Positions 24,180-32,285 of a DNA stretch of 64,000 nt are shown here, in pieces (within the stretch, counting starts at the first letter, position 1; the number at the start of each line of letters is the position of its first letter). A program made the translations under genes and the position numbers. Source of the DNA: an uncultured Eubacteriales bacterium (GTDB lineage Bacteria; Bacillota; Clostridia; Lachnospirales; Lachnospiraceae); NCBI GenBank assembly GCA_900539455.1, contig UQCD01000009.1:1-64000 (forward strand), given 5' to 3'. Below the pieces are notes generated by a model. It did not search any database and had not been told where the DNA came from. It saw only the letters and a list, made by a program, of their open reading frames with translations.

Positions 24180-25022
24180 CTACTCTGAAAAATATTTTTC
24201 TTCTATTATGTATCCAATATTACAACCATCTAATTCTTCATTATCAACTATATATGTATCCTCTGTTTTCTCAATAACATTTAATTTTACTTCATATACA
24301 TAATCACCATCTATAACATTAACATAAGGCTCTTTTTGGTCATTAAAATATACCCAGTCTTTTTTTATGTCTATGGCATTTTCAATTTCACCATATTTTA
24401 CCTCCACCTCTACTTCTGACTGCTCTAATAAATCAAGAGGATTATCTAGTAAAACCCTGATTCTTCCTTCGTTAACAACAGACTCTACGCTAAGCATATT
24501 CAATTCTAAAATTTCTTCTCCTGCAACTATACTATATCTGATATCTCTTAAAGAATTTTGATACTTGCTATCTACTGAAACTGATATTGCAGTATTGCTA
24601 TATATAAAAGCCTGCATATAAAAATCTTTTTCTTTTTCAATATTTAATATCTGCATATCCTTTTCTGCCACAACATTTTTTCCATTGTTATCAATATATA
24701 ATATTTCATCCTTTTTTACATATTGCCCTACTGTCACCTTTAATAAAAAATTGTTGTTAATATTTTCTACTGTGTAATTTTTTATTGTATTTTCATTAGT
24801 AACAACTATTCCTTTAATATTCTCTGAAATATCTATATTAGACTTTGCTAAAGGTGTACATACATAATCATTCATATCTTTACTACTTCTATATATTTCA
24901 AAAGAATCAGCATCTTCATTTGTTCCCTTTGATATAATACCCGTTGTCATTAAGACTACTGTCGTTGAACAACCTATTAATATAACTAATAAAATAATAA
25001 TTAAAACACTTGTTTTTCTCAT
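24180..25022 (-). CDS. Membrane fusion (HlyD/MacA-like) protein, cassette B
   Basis: A 280-residue protein with an N-terminal membrane helix (residues about 5-28; a cysteine in LIGCS could also make it a lipoprotein) and an extracytoplasmic part of short beta segments. VKKDEILYIDNNGKN looks like half of the biotinyl-lipoyl-like domain (compare VKAGQRIKAKQTLYEFDNK in the other cassette) and DVYVNVIDGDYVYEV-type strands resemble the MacA C-terminal barrel. The long coiled coil of proteobacterial MacA is absent, as in Gram-positive YknX-type proteins. It would bridge the permease to the lipoprotein or the secreted protein. Confidence 0.75.
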   Translation of the reverse strand: MRKTSVLIIILLVILIGCSTTVVLMTTGIISKGTNEDADSFEIYRSSKDMNDYVCTPLAKSNIDISENIKGIVVTNENTIKNYTVENINNNFLLKVTVGQYVKKDEILYIDNNGKNVVAEKDMQILNIEKEKDFYMQAFIYSNTAISVSVDSKYQNSLRDIRYSIVAGEEILELNMLSVESVVNEGRIRVLLDNPLDLLEQSEVEVEVKYGEIENAIDIKKDWVYFNDQKEPYVNVIDGDYVYEVKLNVIEKTEDTYIVDNEELDGCNIGYIIEEKYFSE

Positions 25023-25035
25023 TTTTCCTCTATTC

Positions 25036-25875
25036 CTACTTTTTTAGTAAAACTTCATTATAATATTCTTCAAGATGATTACCATACTCAAATATGTCAT
25101 TAAATATAAATTGATTAATTGGCGTAGTGTTAATATATTCGATATCATTTACAACAAAATAAAATACTGCTGTCGATTGATACTGTATATATTTACTTAA
25201 CTCATCATCTACCTTAAAATTTATATCAATCAACCTTGCATTGCTTTCATCTGTATTTTTTTCTAATACAAGGTTTTTATATTGCTCTTGTTTAGTAAGT
25301 TTCAAATCTTCGTTTACAAGTTTCACATCTTTTATAATAATTTTCTCTTCTGCATTAAGATCATAAGATAAGTACTGCATATCGTGTGGCATAGAAAGTG
25401 GTGTTCCTGTAAATATAAGATTATTTGAATATTCACCCTCAATATGTACTAATTCAAATCTTTTTGGTTTCAACACAAGGTTTTTATCACCAAAGCCTAA
25501 CTCTATATCTTCAATCACTATTTTTTCATTTTCAAACTCAATATTGTCTATGGAAATACTAACTGAATATAAATTATAATCGTCTATCTTGTATGTATCA
25601 TCCTCATACTTTATAACCTCAATATCTGAATCAAATTTTCCTCCTTTATAATTCAATTTTGATGAAACGCTTTTAGGTATATCTATTTTGCTCATAATAC
25701 AAAATGTAAATTTACAGGTTTCCTCTTCATCATCTCTAATTCCATAGCCAATGCTATACAATTCTGCTCCAAAATAATCTGGCAAATTTGAATCCTTTTC
25801 ATCGTTTTTGCTACATCCCAACATAGAAATTGCCAATATAAATATTAATATACATTTTTTAAATTTGTTTTTCAC
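25036..25875 (-). CDS. Putative lipoprotein of cassette B
   Basis: A 279-residue protein with a signal peptide ending in the lipobox SMLGC (Cys about 21) and a charged linker. The mature part is beta-rich and I recognise no family. Its layout parallels the 272-residue lipoprotein in the other cassette: both have a central strand region that ends in an AEE(K/E) motif (YDLNAEEKIIIK here, YSVFAEEELAITG there) and a C-terminal F(K/T)V plus FxFxV pair. Its position between the secreted protein and the fusion protein suggests a receptor, chaperone or immunity role for the secreted protein. Confidence 0.7.
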   Translation of the reverse strand: MKNKFKKCILIFILAISMLGCSKNDEKDSNLPDYFGAELYSIGYGIRDDEEETCKFTFCIMSKIDIPKSVSSKLNYKGGKFDSDIEVIKYEDDTYKIDDYNLYSVSISIDNIEFENEKIVIEDIELGFGDKNLVLKPKRFELVHIEGEYSNNLIFTGTPLSMPHDMQYLSYDLNAEEKIIIKDVKLVNEDLKLTKQEQYKNLVLEKNTDESNARLIDINFKVDDELSKYIQYQSTAVFYFVVNDIEYINTTPINQFIFNDIFEYGNHLEEYYNEVLLKK

Positions 25876-25931
25876 AATAAAATCTCCCTATCCTTGCAGT
25901 ACATATTTATCAGGTTACATTTTTTTATATA

Positions 25932-25960
25932 ATATCAGATAGACTTTTCCTATCTGATAT
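25932..25960 (-). promoter_or_regulatory. Intercistronic hairpin between secreted-protein and lipoprotein genes
   Basis: A perfect 11-bp stem ATATCAGATAG/CTATCTGATAT (25932-25942/25950-25960) with a 7-base loop lies in the 168-base gap. It lacks a T tract on the minus strand, so it more likely stabilises or separates the upstream message than terminates it, giving more secreted protein than transporter. Confidence 0.6.
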
Positions 25961-26043
25961 CATGACCTTACTATTTATTAATTACAAACAAAAAATCAAA
26001 TTTGTTAGTTTTTTATATTAAAAATGTTCACAATCTACATATT

Positions 26044-26718
26044 TTAAAATGGTGCCCTACTATAATGTACTTTTTTATACAAATTAGGATTTGCAAATTT
26101 TAACACTTTTCCACTAGTATACTGTTTACCATTTTTTGTTAAACTTACGTTAAATATGTCCGCATTAACCGCCGCAATAACAGCATAATATCCTGCTGCT
26201 GAATTTCTGTCTAAATGTATCTCTGCACTTCTTTGACTTGTTTTTGAAAAAGTTTTACTATTTGTATAACTTCCTCCTAATTTTCCTGATATTTCTACTG
26301 ATTTTACTGGTACTTTTAATCCTAAATCCAGTGCAACATTATAACTTTTTACGCTTGAAACCGTTACTTGTTCAGATACCCCAATATCTAGAGAACTAAT
26401 TTTACTTTTACTTCCTTTCCACTCCCAAGTATCACTTAAGTTATCAACCATAATACGAACTGCTCTATTAAATTTAGCAGACATTGTATATGTTACATTC
26501 TTTTTCCACCATAGAACCCCTTCTGTAACAGTTAGTGGTGTATACATTGAATATATATTTGTATACTGTTTGTTCATATCTGTTGTGCTTTCAAAAATCA
26601 TTGCTGCCTTTGTAGTAAATGTAAAATTTACAAGCACAACCATGCACATCATAACCGCAACAACTAATTTGATAATTTTTCCTACTCCTACACCCTTCTT
26701 TGTTCCTGTTCTTTTCAT
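26044..26718 (-). CDS. Secreted beta-rich protein, first gene of cassette B
   Basis: A 224-residue protein of unrecognised family. A basic N-terminus (MKRTGTKKG) leads into a hydrophobic segment at about 15-35 and a signal peptidase site near TTKAAM. The mature 190 residues contain no cysteine and have many alternating Ser/Thr and hydrophobic residues, e.g. IGVSEQVTVSSVKSYNV and GGSYTNSKTFSKTSQRS, followed by SAAGYYAVIAA and a final strand. Such a pattern is seen in aerolysin/ETX-type pore-forming proteins, but the resemblance is only stylistic. A GYYxV motif also occurs in the first gene of the other cassette. AAAGGAGG precedes the ATG. A c-di-GMP riboswitch and two large hairpins lie in its leader. 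Confidence 0.7.
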   Translation of the reverse strand: MKRTGTKKGVGVGKIIKLVVAVMMCMVVLVNFTFTTKAAMIFESTTDMNKQYTNIYSMYTPLTVTEGVLWWKKNVTYTMSAKFNRAVRIMVDNLSDTWEWKGSKSKISSLDIGVSEQVTVSSVKSYNVALDLGLKVPVKSVEISGKLGGSYTNSKTFSKTSQRSAEIHLDRNSAAGYYAVIAAVNADIFNVSLTKNGKQYTSGKVLKFANPNLYKKVHYSRAPF

Positions 26719-26745
26719 ATGGAACCTCCTTTAAAATTTTTATTT

Positions 26746-26846
26746 ACACTTACATTTTTAAGTGATATATTAATTTTGTCACTTCATCGTAAGTGTCAGC
26801 CTACGGAACTTTGATTAATGTCTTGCAATTTTTTAATCAAAGTTCC
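26746..26846 (-). promoter_or_regulatory. Leader hairpins of cassette B
   Basis: Between the riboswitch terminator and the start codon are two structures. One is a perfect 14-bp stem GGAACTTTGATTAA/TTAATCAAAGTTCC (26805-26818/26833-26846). The other is a nested pair with outer ACACTTAC/GTAAGTGT (26746-26753/26789-26796) and inner AAGTGA/TCACTT (26760-26765/26779-26784). Neither has a T tract. They could set message stability or translation. Confidence 0.55.
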
Positions 26847-26932
26847 TATTTATATACAAAGGATTTTATCCTCGCATATACAATTCTTGTACTGCATATT
26901 TTAAAATGTGTAAAACACCCTATCCGAGTAAA

Positions 26933-26971
26933 TAAAAAAGGTCACAAATGACTATTATATCATTTGCAACC
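26933..26971 (-). terminator. Riboswitch-controlled terminator of cassette B
   Basis: On the minus strand GGTTGCAAATGA pairs with TCATTTGTGACC (26960-26971/26940-26951), 12 pairs including two G-U, with an 8-base loop and a run of six T. Its 5' arm begins with GGTTG, the bases that close the aptamer P1 helix, so ligand binding and termination should exclude each other. Confidence 0.88.
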
Positions 26972-27052
26972 GAACTATCTTACAGTATCCTCAACTCAAC
27001 TACTAAGACTCCAAGCTTTGCGTCCTTGCATTACTGCAAGTTTGCCTAATTG
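26967..27052 (-). ncRNA. c-di-GMP-I (GEMM-I) riboswitch aptamer
   Basis: On the minus strand the class I c-di-GMP core is plain: AGGCAAAC, a hairpin CTTGCA-GTAA-TGCAAG, then the hallmark GGACGCAAAGC, followed by a second helix TCTTA/TAAGA and the closing GTTCGGTTG. P1 is CAATT (27048-27052 complement) paired with GGTTG. Because the P1 3' strand is also the 5' arm of the following terminator, c-di-GMP binding is expected to prevent termination and switch cassette B on. The aptamer assignment rests on conserved core matches; the ON logic is inferred. Confidence 0.9.
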
Positions 27053-27090
27053 TTATAATTTTTATTTAAAATATTTTCACTACATTGCAT

Positions 27091-27119
27091 ATTATACATT
27101 TATGATAGTTATTTGTAAA
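27091..27119 (-). promoter_or_regulatory. Promoter of the c-di-GMP-controlled cassette B
   Basis: On the minus strand a -35 TTTACA (27114-27119) and a perfect -10 TATAAT (27091-27096) are spaced by 17. Transcription would start around 27084, about 30 bases before the aptamer. Confidence 0.75.
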
Positions 27120-27324
27120 TGTCAATAGTTGACAAATTTTGATATATTTTTTAGTCACATTACACAATGCATAGAAGAAAATCTTTTTAAGATTATAATA
27201 TGTTACTTGTTTTTTATCCTTGTACAATATAAAATATATAAATAGATGTGAAAACAAATTTGATGTAAAAATAGCAAATTAATTTTGCAATTCTTTCTAA
27301 AGTTATAAACGCGAGGATAAATTT

Positions 27325-28026
27325 ATGAATAAACCCTTCAATAAAAAAGAAAATATAATTGCATTGATATGTGCTATTGTCATTATTATTTCCATAGTAT
27401 TATTTTCGATAATATACACAGCTAATGCCAATTCGTCATCCATTAAGTTTAACGAGCATTTAAGTGACAATATACTCACTATTACCCCTGTCTCCTCCAA
27501 AAATTCTTCGGGTAGCTTCACGGTTTCTTTAAAAGAAATTTCATACTATATACTTGTTTGCGAGGCCAATGTGAATAATACTGCCGCCCTCTACAATCCT
27601 GACAATACCAACTCCTACTGGAATCTATACATCAGCAATACCTTTATGAAAACTATTGCTAAAGACACATGTATGGATATGTGCGAGCGTGATAATATCT
27701 ATTATCTTGAGGCTGTAAATAATAATTATACTTTGGATACTGAGGAACAAAAGGTGGTTTTAGAGGAAGCTTCCTATATTTATCAAAATCTTACTGGAAA
27801 GCAGGTAGATGCTACCAACCTTACTTTAGAAGCTTTGTACAATATACGGTACAAAATAAACTTAGCCAGCAAATATATCAATCATCTTATGAATGAATAC
27901 AACTATTCTATAGAATCACTAAATATAGATGGCGAATATTACAATTCTATTTGTGAAAATTATAATATTAATGTATCAAAGCTATGGGATGAGATAGTTT
28001 TAGGTGACATTACCATTGACAGATAA
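27325..28026 (+). CDS. Secreted SurA_N/PrsA-N-like protein without a PPIase domain
   Basis: A 233-residue protein with an N-terminal membrane anchor or signal (about 12-35, ending near TANAN) and an all-helical body. The pattern KEISYYILVCEANV, NSYWNLYI, RDNIYYLEAVNNNY and LEALYNIRYKINLASKYIN is like the N-terminal chaperone domain of SurA/PrsA foldases, but no parvulin domain follows. GAGGATAAATTT precedes the ATG. It is transcribed divergently from the secreted-protein cassette, so a role in folding extracytoplasmic proteins is plausible but not shown. Confidence 0.6.
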   Translation: MNKPFNKKENIIALICAIVIIISIVLFSIIYTANANSSSIKFNEHLSDNILTITPVSSKNSSGSFTVSLKEISYYILVCEANVNNTAALYNPDNTNSYWNLYISNTFMKTIAKDTCMDMCERDNIYYLEAVNNNYTLDTEEQKVVLEEASYIYQNLTGKQVDATNLTLEALYNIRYKINLASKYINHLMNEYNYSIESLNIDGEYYNSICENYNINVSKLWDEIVLGDITIDR

Positions 28027-28110
28027 TATTCAAGCAGATATAAATATTCAGATTACATCTTGTATACCTTGATGATTACAAACATAATAATAAAAAATTT
28101 GGAGGAAATT

Positions 28111-29061
28111 ATGCCAGGTTACGATACACATTATATTTTTGGTATTCATTCTTATAGAAGGATTCCTAACCTAGATATAAAAAAATATATAGACAAATCA
28201 AAAGGAGCATACAAATTAGGACTTTTAGGACCTGATATTTTTTTCTACTATGCAACAGAAATTGCTGCTCCACGAAAAAATATCGGTTCTTATATGCATA
28301 CTAGAAAAACTGATTTGTTTTTTAAAAACTGTATTGAATATATTATTAATACAAGTGGCGAACAAAAATATATTGCTACTTCTTATTTGTGTGGTTTTCT
28401 TTCACATTATGTTTTAGATTGCAATGTTCATCCCTTTATATATTGGATGACCAATTATACAAATAAAGGAAAAGATTATCTCGAAAAGCACTTTTCCCTT
28501 GAAACAGATATTGATGTTTTGCTACTTAAAACATATCTTGATAAAAATCCGCAGGACTTTTTCAAAAATAGCCAATTAATTTTACGGGATTATGAGAAAA
28601 CTATTATAGCAGATATGCTTTACTACAGTATAAGACACACTTATTCACATTCAAGAATTACCAGAAAAGGGATAAAGATGGCTATTATTTCAGTACAAAA
28701 GGAGCATAAAATGCTGCATCTGCTATCCTCAAAAATGAAAAATGCCATTGGAACTATTGAAACTGCGTTTGTAGGTCAAAAATATATTGCCCCATTAATA
28801 CCTGGTGGCAGTGATATATCTCACCCTGACCCTTTTAATTTAAGTCACTCTATGTGGTTTAATCCGTGGAATACTGCTATTTCTTCAACAGAAGCCATAC
28901 CTGATTTACTTAATAAATCAAGAGAAGCATATTTAACCATAATATTCTTATTAGACAATTTTATTACCAACCCAGATAATGAGCAGGCACTAAATGTGCT
29001 AATGAAAACCATTGGCTCAAAATCCTACCATAGTGGACTTAATTGGAAAATTCCAAGCTGA
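28111..29061 (+). CDS. Zinc-dependent phospholipase C-like protein
   Basis: A 316-residue member of the Zn_dep_PLPC family. The histidine- and aspartate-rich metal motifs are visible: YDTHYIFGIHSYRRI at the N-terminus, GLLGPDIFFYY (about 47-57) and the paired CGFLSHYVLDCNVHPFIYW (about 105-123). There is no signal peptide, so it acts inside the cell or is exported in another way. An ATG 17 codons upstream exists, but GGAGG sits just before the ATG at 28111, giving the normal MPGYDTH start. The substrate, a phospholipid or similar phosphoester, is unknown in Lachnospiraceae. Confidence 0.85.
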   Translation: MPGYDTHYIFGIHSYRRIPNLDIKKYIDKSKGAYKLGLLGPDIFFYYATEIAAPRKNIGSYMHTRKTDLFFKNCIEYIINTSGEQKYIATSYLCGFLSHYVLDCNVHPFIYWMTNYTNKGKDYLEKHFSLETDIDVLLLKTYLDKNPQDFFKNSQLILRDYEKTIIADMLYYSIRHTYSHSRITRKGIKMAIISVQKEHKMLHLLSSKMKNAIGTIETAFVGQKYIAPLIPGGSDISHPDPFNLSHSMWFNPWNTAISSTEAIPDLLNKSREAYLTIIFLLDNFITNPDNEQALNVLMKTIGSKSYHSGLNWKIPS

Positions 29062-29156
29062 TATAATTCGTCTATCTATAAAAATGGCAAGATATTCCTA
29101 ACTGGAAAGTATATATATAATATTTAAAATAACAATTCAATTATAGGGAGTATATA

Positions 29157-30017
29157 ATGATTAATAAATTACATTTTGTTAAACAATATGGCATTATCTT
29201 ATTTTTTTCTTTTGTTTATGCAATAGGTATAAGCTTATTTCTTGCACCTAATAATCTGGCTCCTGGCGGAATTTCTGGTTTATCTATTATTATTAGTCAT
29301 TATACCCACATATCCTATGGTCTTTTATATGGATTAATTAATATTCCTATTATTATATTAGGTATCTATAAATTAGGCATAAAAATACTTCTCCCTACCA
29401 TTATAACAGTTATACTTACATCTACTTTTACTAATTTATTATCCTATTATCCACCTATTACTGAAAATTTACTTTTAGCTGCATTATGTGGTGGCACTTT
29501 AGTATCTCTAGGCTTAAGTATGTTTTTGAAAAACGGCTCTACCTCTGGTGGTGTAGATATTATTGTGCGAATATTAAAGCTAAAATATCCTCATATAGAA
29601 ACTGGAAAGCTTTTTTTAATAATGGATATTTTTGTTGTAATTTTGTCAGCCATTGCCTTTAAAAATGTAGAAATAGCCCTATTTGCTGCCGTGGCAGTTA
29701 TTACCTCTAGTATAATTATGGATAAAATTTTATACGGAACTGAAGGTGCAAAACTGGTTTTTATTATAAGTGAGCATTATGAAGAAATTTCCAATGCACT
29801 ACTTTTAGATTTAGACATTGGCGTAACATATATAAATGGATTTGGTGCTTATACTCATTCCAAAAAGAATATTCTTATGTGTGTAACAAGAAAGCAGGCC
29901 TTTCCTAAGCTGCAAAGTACCGTAAAGGATATAGATGATAATGCCTTTATGATAGTATCCTCTGCCAATGAGGTTTTAGGTAATGGATTTAAGTCCCACC
30001 ATACAGCCAGATTATAG
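29157..30017 (+). CDS. YitT family membrane protein
   Basis: A 286-residue integral membrane protein. Five or six hydrophobic segments occupy about residues 10-185 (DUF161), with the family-typical FLAPNNLAPGGISGLSIII and GSTSGGVDIIVRILK motifs, and a soluble C-terminal DUF2179 domain (about 195-280) with MCVTRKQAFPKLQS and DIDDNAFMIVSSANEVLGNGF, which fits a small-ligand or ion sensor. Function of the family is not settled. It stands alone between the phospholipase-like gene and the HD protein. Confidence 0.92.
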   Translation: MINKLHFVKQYGIILFFSFVYAIGISLFLAPNNLAPGGISGLSIIISHYTHISYGLLYGLINIPIIILGIYKLGIKILLPTIITVILTSTFTNLLSYYPPITENLLLAALCGGTLVSLGLSMFLKNGSTSGGVDIIVRILKLKYPHIETGKLFLIMDIFVVILSAIAFKNVEIALFAAVAVITSSIIMDKILYGTEGAKLVFIISEHYEEISNALLLDLDIGVTYINGFGAYTHSKKNILMCVTRKQAFPKLQSTVKDIDDNAFMIVSSANEVLGNGFKSHHTARL

Positions 30018-30239
30018 CTTTTATTTTATTTAATTTACTATTATGCTCTAATTTTTTAGTTCAATTAGTTTATTGTTATACTCTAGCTTTTTTGACTTAA
30101 TTAACATAATTTACTATATTTATTGAATTTATTATATTATTGATGTAAAATAAAATCGAAATTTTGTGAATTTTTTAAGTTGATTATTACTAATCCGGTT
30201 GTATTTTTAGCTGATACAGTAATGTTTGCGGAGGTTAAG

Positions 30240-31310
30240 TTGCGTTTTTTAAAATTAGATGAAATCAAAGTAGGTATGCGACTTGCAAAGCCTATATATA
30301 ACAAAAAGGGAGTCCTTTTATATGGTCGTAACACAGTTATTAATGAAAGTGTTTTGTCAAACATTCAAGCCTTTAACACTTATGGCCAGTACATATTAGA
30401 GCCAGCAGAGCCTCTTCCTCCTATAAGTGATGAAGAGCTGGAATTTGAGTGTTTTACAACTGTTGCTTCATATGCTTTACAGGATGATTTACAGCTTCTT
30501 ATAAATGGCAGCTCCCCTAGAAATATAAATCAGCTTTCCCTTGAAATATGTAATCGTTTTGGAAAGCTTACAAGTAAAATTACATTTTTACAAAGCCTTC
30601 GTAGTCCTGATGATGCAGTATATAAACACTCAATCAATACTGCTATTTTGTGTGCCTTGATTTCAAATAAATTAAAGCTTGACCCTAAGGAGCAAAGCTA
30701 TTTAGTAACTGCCGCCTTCTATCATGATATTGGCAAGCTGCTTGCCCCTAGCGAAATAATAAACAAAACAGGAAAATTAACAGATGAGGATATGTCTGCC
30801 ATAAAGAATGCAGAATTAAAAGGATATGACCTTATAAAAAATAATTATTTAATTTCTGCTGGCATTAGACGCTATATTGCACAGCTTCGCACAGAATTAT
30901 GCAACAAGCTTCCTTCCCAGCCACATCAGGCTCAAACTCTGCTTTCTGGAACAAAGCTTTTAAAAGTTGCTGATATGTTTGATACACTTACTGCTATGCG
31001 TGTTTACAAAGACCCTGTAAGTGAATTTTCTGCTCTTAAATTTCTTTTAGAGCGTGAGGATGAATTTGATGAACAAATTGTATCTGCATTAGCAGAAAGT
31101 ATTAATATTCTTCCTGTTGGCTGCTGCGTTGAATTATCCAACGGTGCTAAGGGCTTAGTGCTTTCGGAAAATGAATACTATGTGCTTAGACCAAGAGTTT
31201 TGGATTTTTCAACTAACCAAATCTACGATTTAGGCCAGAAAAAGACCTATGAGCAAATACAAATTAAAGATATAATGAAAACAATGGATAACCGATTTGT
31301 TATGAAATAA
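30240..31310 (+). CDS. HD-GYP-related protein with degenerate catalytic motif
   Basis: A 356-residue protein, N-terminal domain MRFLKLDEIKVGMRLAKPIY as in many HD-GYP proteins, then an HD fold. The metal HD is present as YKHSINTAIL plus FYHDIGKLLAPSEI (about 147-180), and the C-terminal helix LKVADMFDTLTAMRVYKDP matches the family. The second half of the site, usually HHExxDGxGYP, is replaced by RRYIAQLRTELCNKLPSQP, and the upstream H of KHPxxG is replaced by NAELKGY. c-di-GMP phosphodiesterase activity is therefore doubtful; it may bind c-di-GMP or act as another HD phosphohydrolase. The start is the TTG at 30240 with GGAGG before it; an ATG 15 bases upstream lacks a site. Confidence 0.8.
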   Translation: MRFLKLDEIKVGMRLAKPIYNKKGVLLYGRNTVINESVLSNIQAFNTYGQYILEPAEPLPPISDEELEFECFTTVASYALQDDLQLLINGSSPRNINQLSLEICNRFGKLTSKITFLQSLRSPDDAVYKHSINTAILCALISNKLKLDPKEQSYLVTAAFYHDIGKLLAPSEIINKTGKLTDEDMSAIKNAELKGYDLIKNNYLISAGIRRYIAQLRTELCNKLPSQPHQAQTLLSGTKLLKVADMFDTLTAMRVYKDPVSEFSALKFLLEREDEFDEQIVSALAESINILPVGCCVELSNGAKGLVLSENEYYVLRPRVLDFSTNQIYDLGQKKTYEQIQIKDIMKTMDNRFVMK

Positions 31311-31371
31311 TTCAGCAAATCGGTTACCCATCTATTTCTCTATTTTTCTATTTCTCTATTTTTCTATTTAT

Positions 31372-32220
31372 CTATTTTTCTGTGTTTTTCTTTTTCAAAT
31401 ACACAACCCAATATATTAACGCCACACAAACCACTCCCCCAATTATATTTCCAATAGTTACTGGTATTAAATTAGTTGCGAAAAAATTTTTCCAGCTGAC
31501 TGCATTGATTTGGCTTTCTGTTAGTCCATATATCGCCTTTGCCTGCTCTACATATGTACTATTTTTTGATGCAAAAATACCCATTGGAATAAAATACATA
31601 TTAGCAACGCAATGCTCATATCCAGATACAACAAAAATCCAGATAGGGAAAAACATAGCAACTATTTTTCCTACAACATTTTTTGATGAATAGCTTACCC
31701 ATACGGCTATGCAGACTAATATATTACAAAATATACCCAATATGAATGCCGGTAAGAAATCTATTGTACATTTTCCAGCCGCAGCATTAATGGCATATGC
31801 TCCCAGCTTACCACTCTCCATATTCATTTGATTTGTAAGGCTCATTAAAAAGGAATAGCCAACTCCACCTATCATATTACCTATATAAACAATTACAAGA
31901 TTTCTAAGCATAGCATTTAGTTTTACCTTCTTTTCAAGCACTGCCATTGAAATCATACAATTTCCCGTAAAAAGCTCTGCACCTGCCAATAACACCATAA
32001 TAAGGCCAGTACCAAATAATGCCCCCGACACCATTTTACCAGTGCCTACTGATGCTGCTCCGTATCCAGCTACACTTGAGGCATTTCCAGCTAAGGCTAT
32101 AAACAACCCTGCCATAATACCTAATAGTAATTGCTTCCACCACTGAAGCCCTGCCTTCTTTACGCCAACCTCAACTGTATACTCAGCTATTTCTGCTGGT
32201 GATAATGTTTCCTTCATCAT
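31372..32220 (-). CDS. Formate/nitrite transporter family channel
   Basis: A 282-residue FNT channel with six membrane helices. The family signature is seen as FIALAGNASSVAG (first half) and GAELFTGNCMISMAV (about 82-96), with the second repeat region AGKCTIDFLPAFILGIFCNILVCIAVW. It moves formate, nitrite or hydrosulphide; in a fermenting anaerobe formate export is most likely. It stands downstream of rpoC but is separated from it by a terminator, and the gene has its own AAGGAG site. Confidence 0.93.
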   Translation of the reverse strand: MMKETLSPAEIAEYTVEVGVKKAGLQWWKQLLLGIMAGLFIALAGNASSVAGYGAASVGTGKMVSGALFGTGLIMVLLAGAELFTGNCMISMAVLEKKVKLNAMLRNLVIVYIGNMIGGVGYSFLMSLTNQMNMESGKLGAYAINAAAGKCTIDFLPAFILGIFCNILVCIAVWVSYSSKNVVGKIVAMFFPIWIFVVSGYEHCVANMYFIPMGIFASKNSTYVEQAKAIYGLTESQINAVSWKNFFATNLIPVTIGNIIGGVVCVALIYWVVYLKKKNTEK

Positions 32221-32246
32221 TAATCTCCTTATATTAGTTTCAAAAG

Positions 32247-32277
32247 GAAAACCCCTAGAATAATTCTAAGGGTTTTC
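32247..32277 (-). terminator. rpoBC terminator
   Basis: GAAAACCCCTAGAA and TTCTAAGGGTTTTC arms (32247-32260/32264-32277), 14 pairs with one mismatch and a 3-base loop, A and T runs on both sides. Confidence 0.85.
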
Positions 32278-32285
32278 TCTGAAAT

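Noticed and set aside
24180..26718. Lactococcin 972-type bacteriocin cassette
   Set aside because: The secreted protein is twice as long and without the W-rich lactococcin pattern, and the permease lacks the bacteriocin-specific DUF1430 layout; the analogy is only in gene order.
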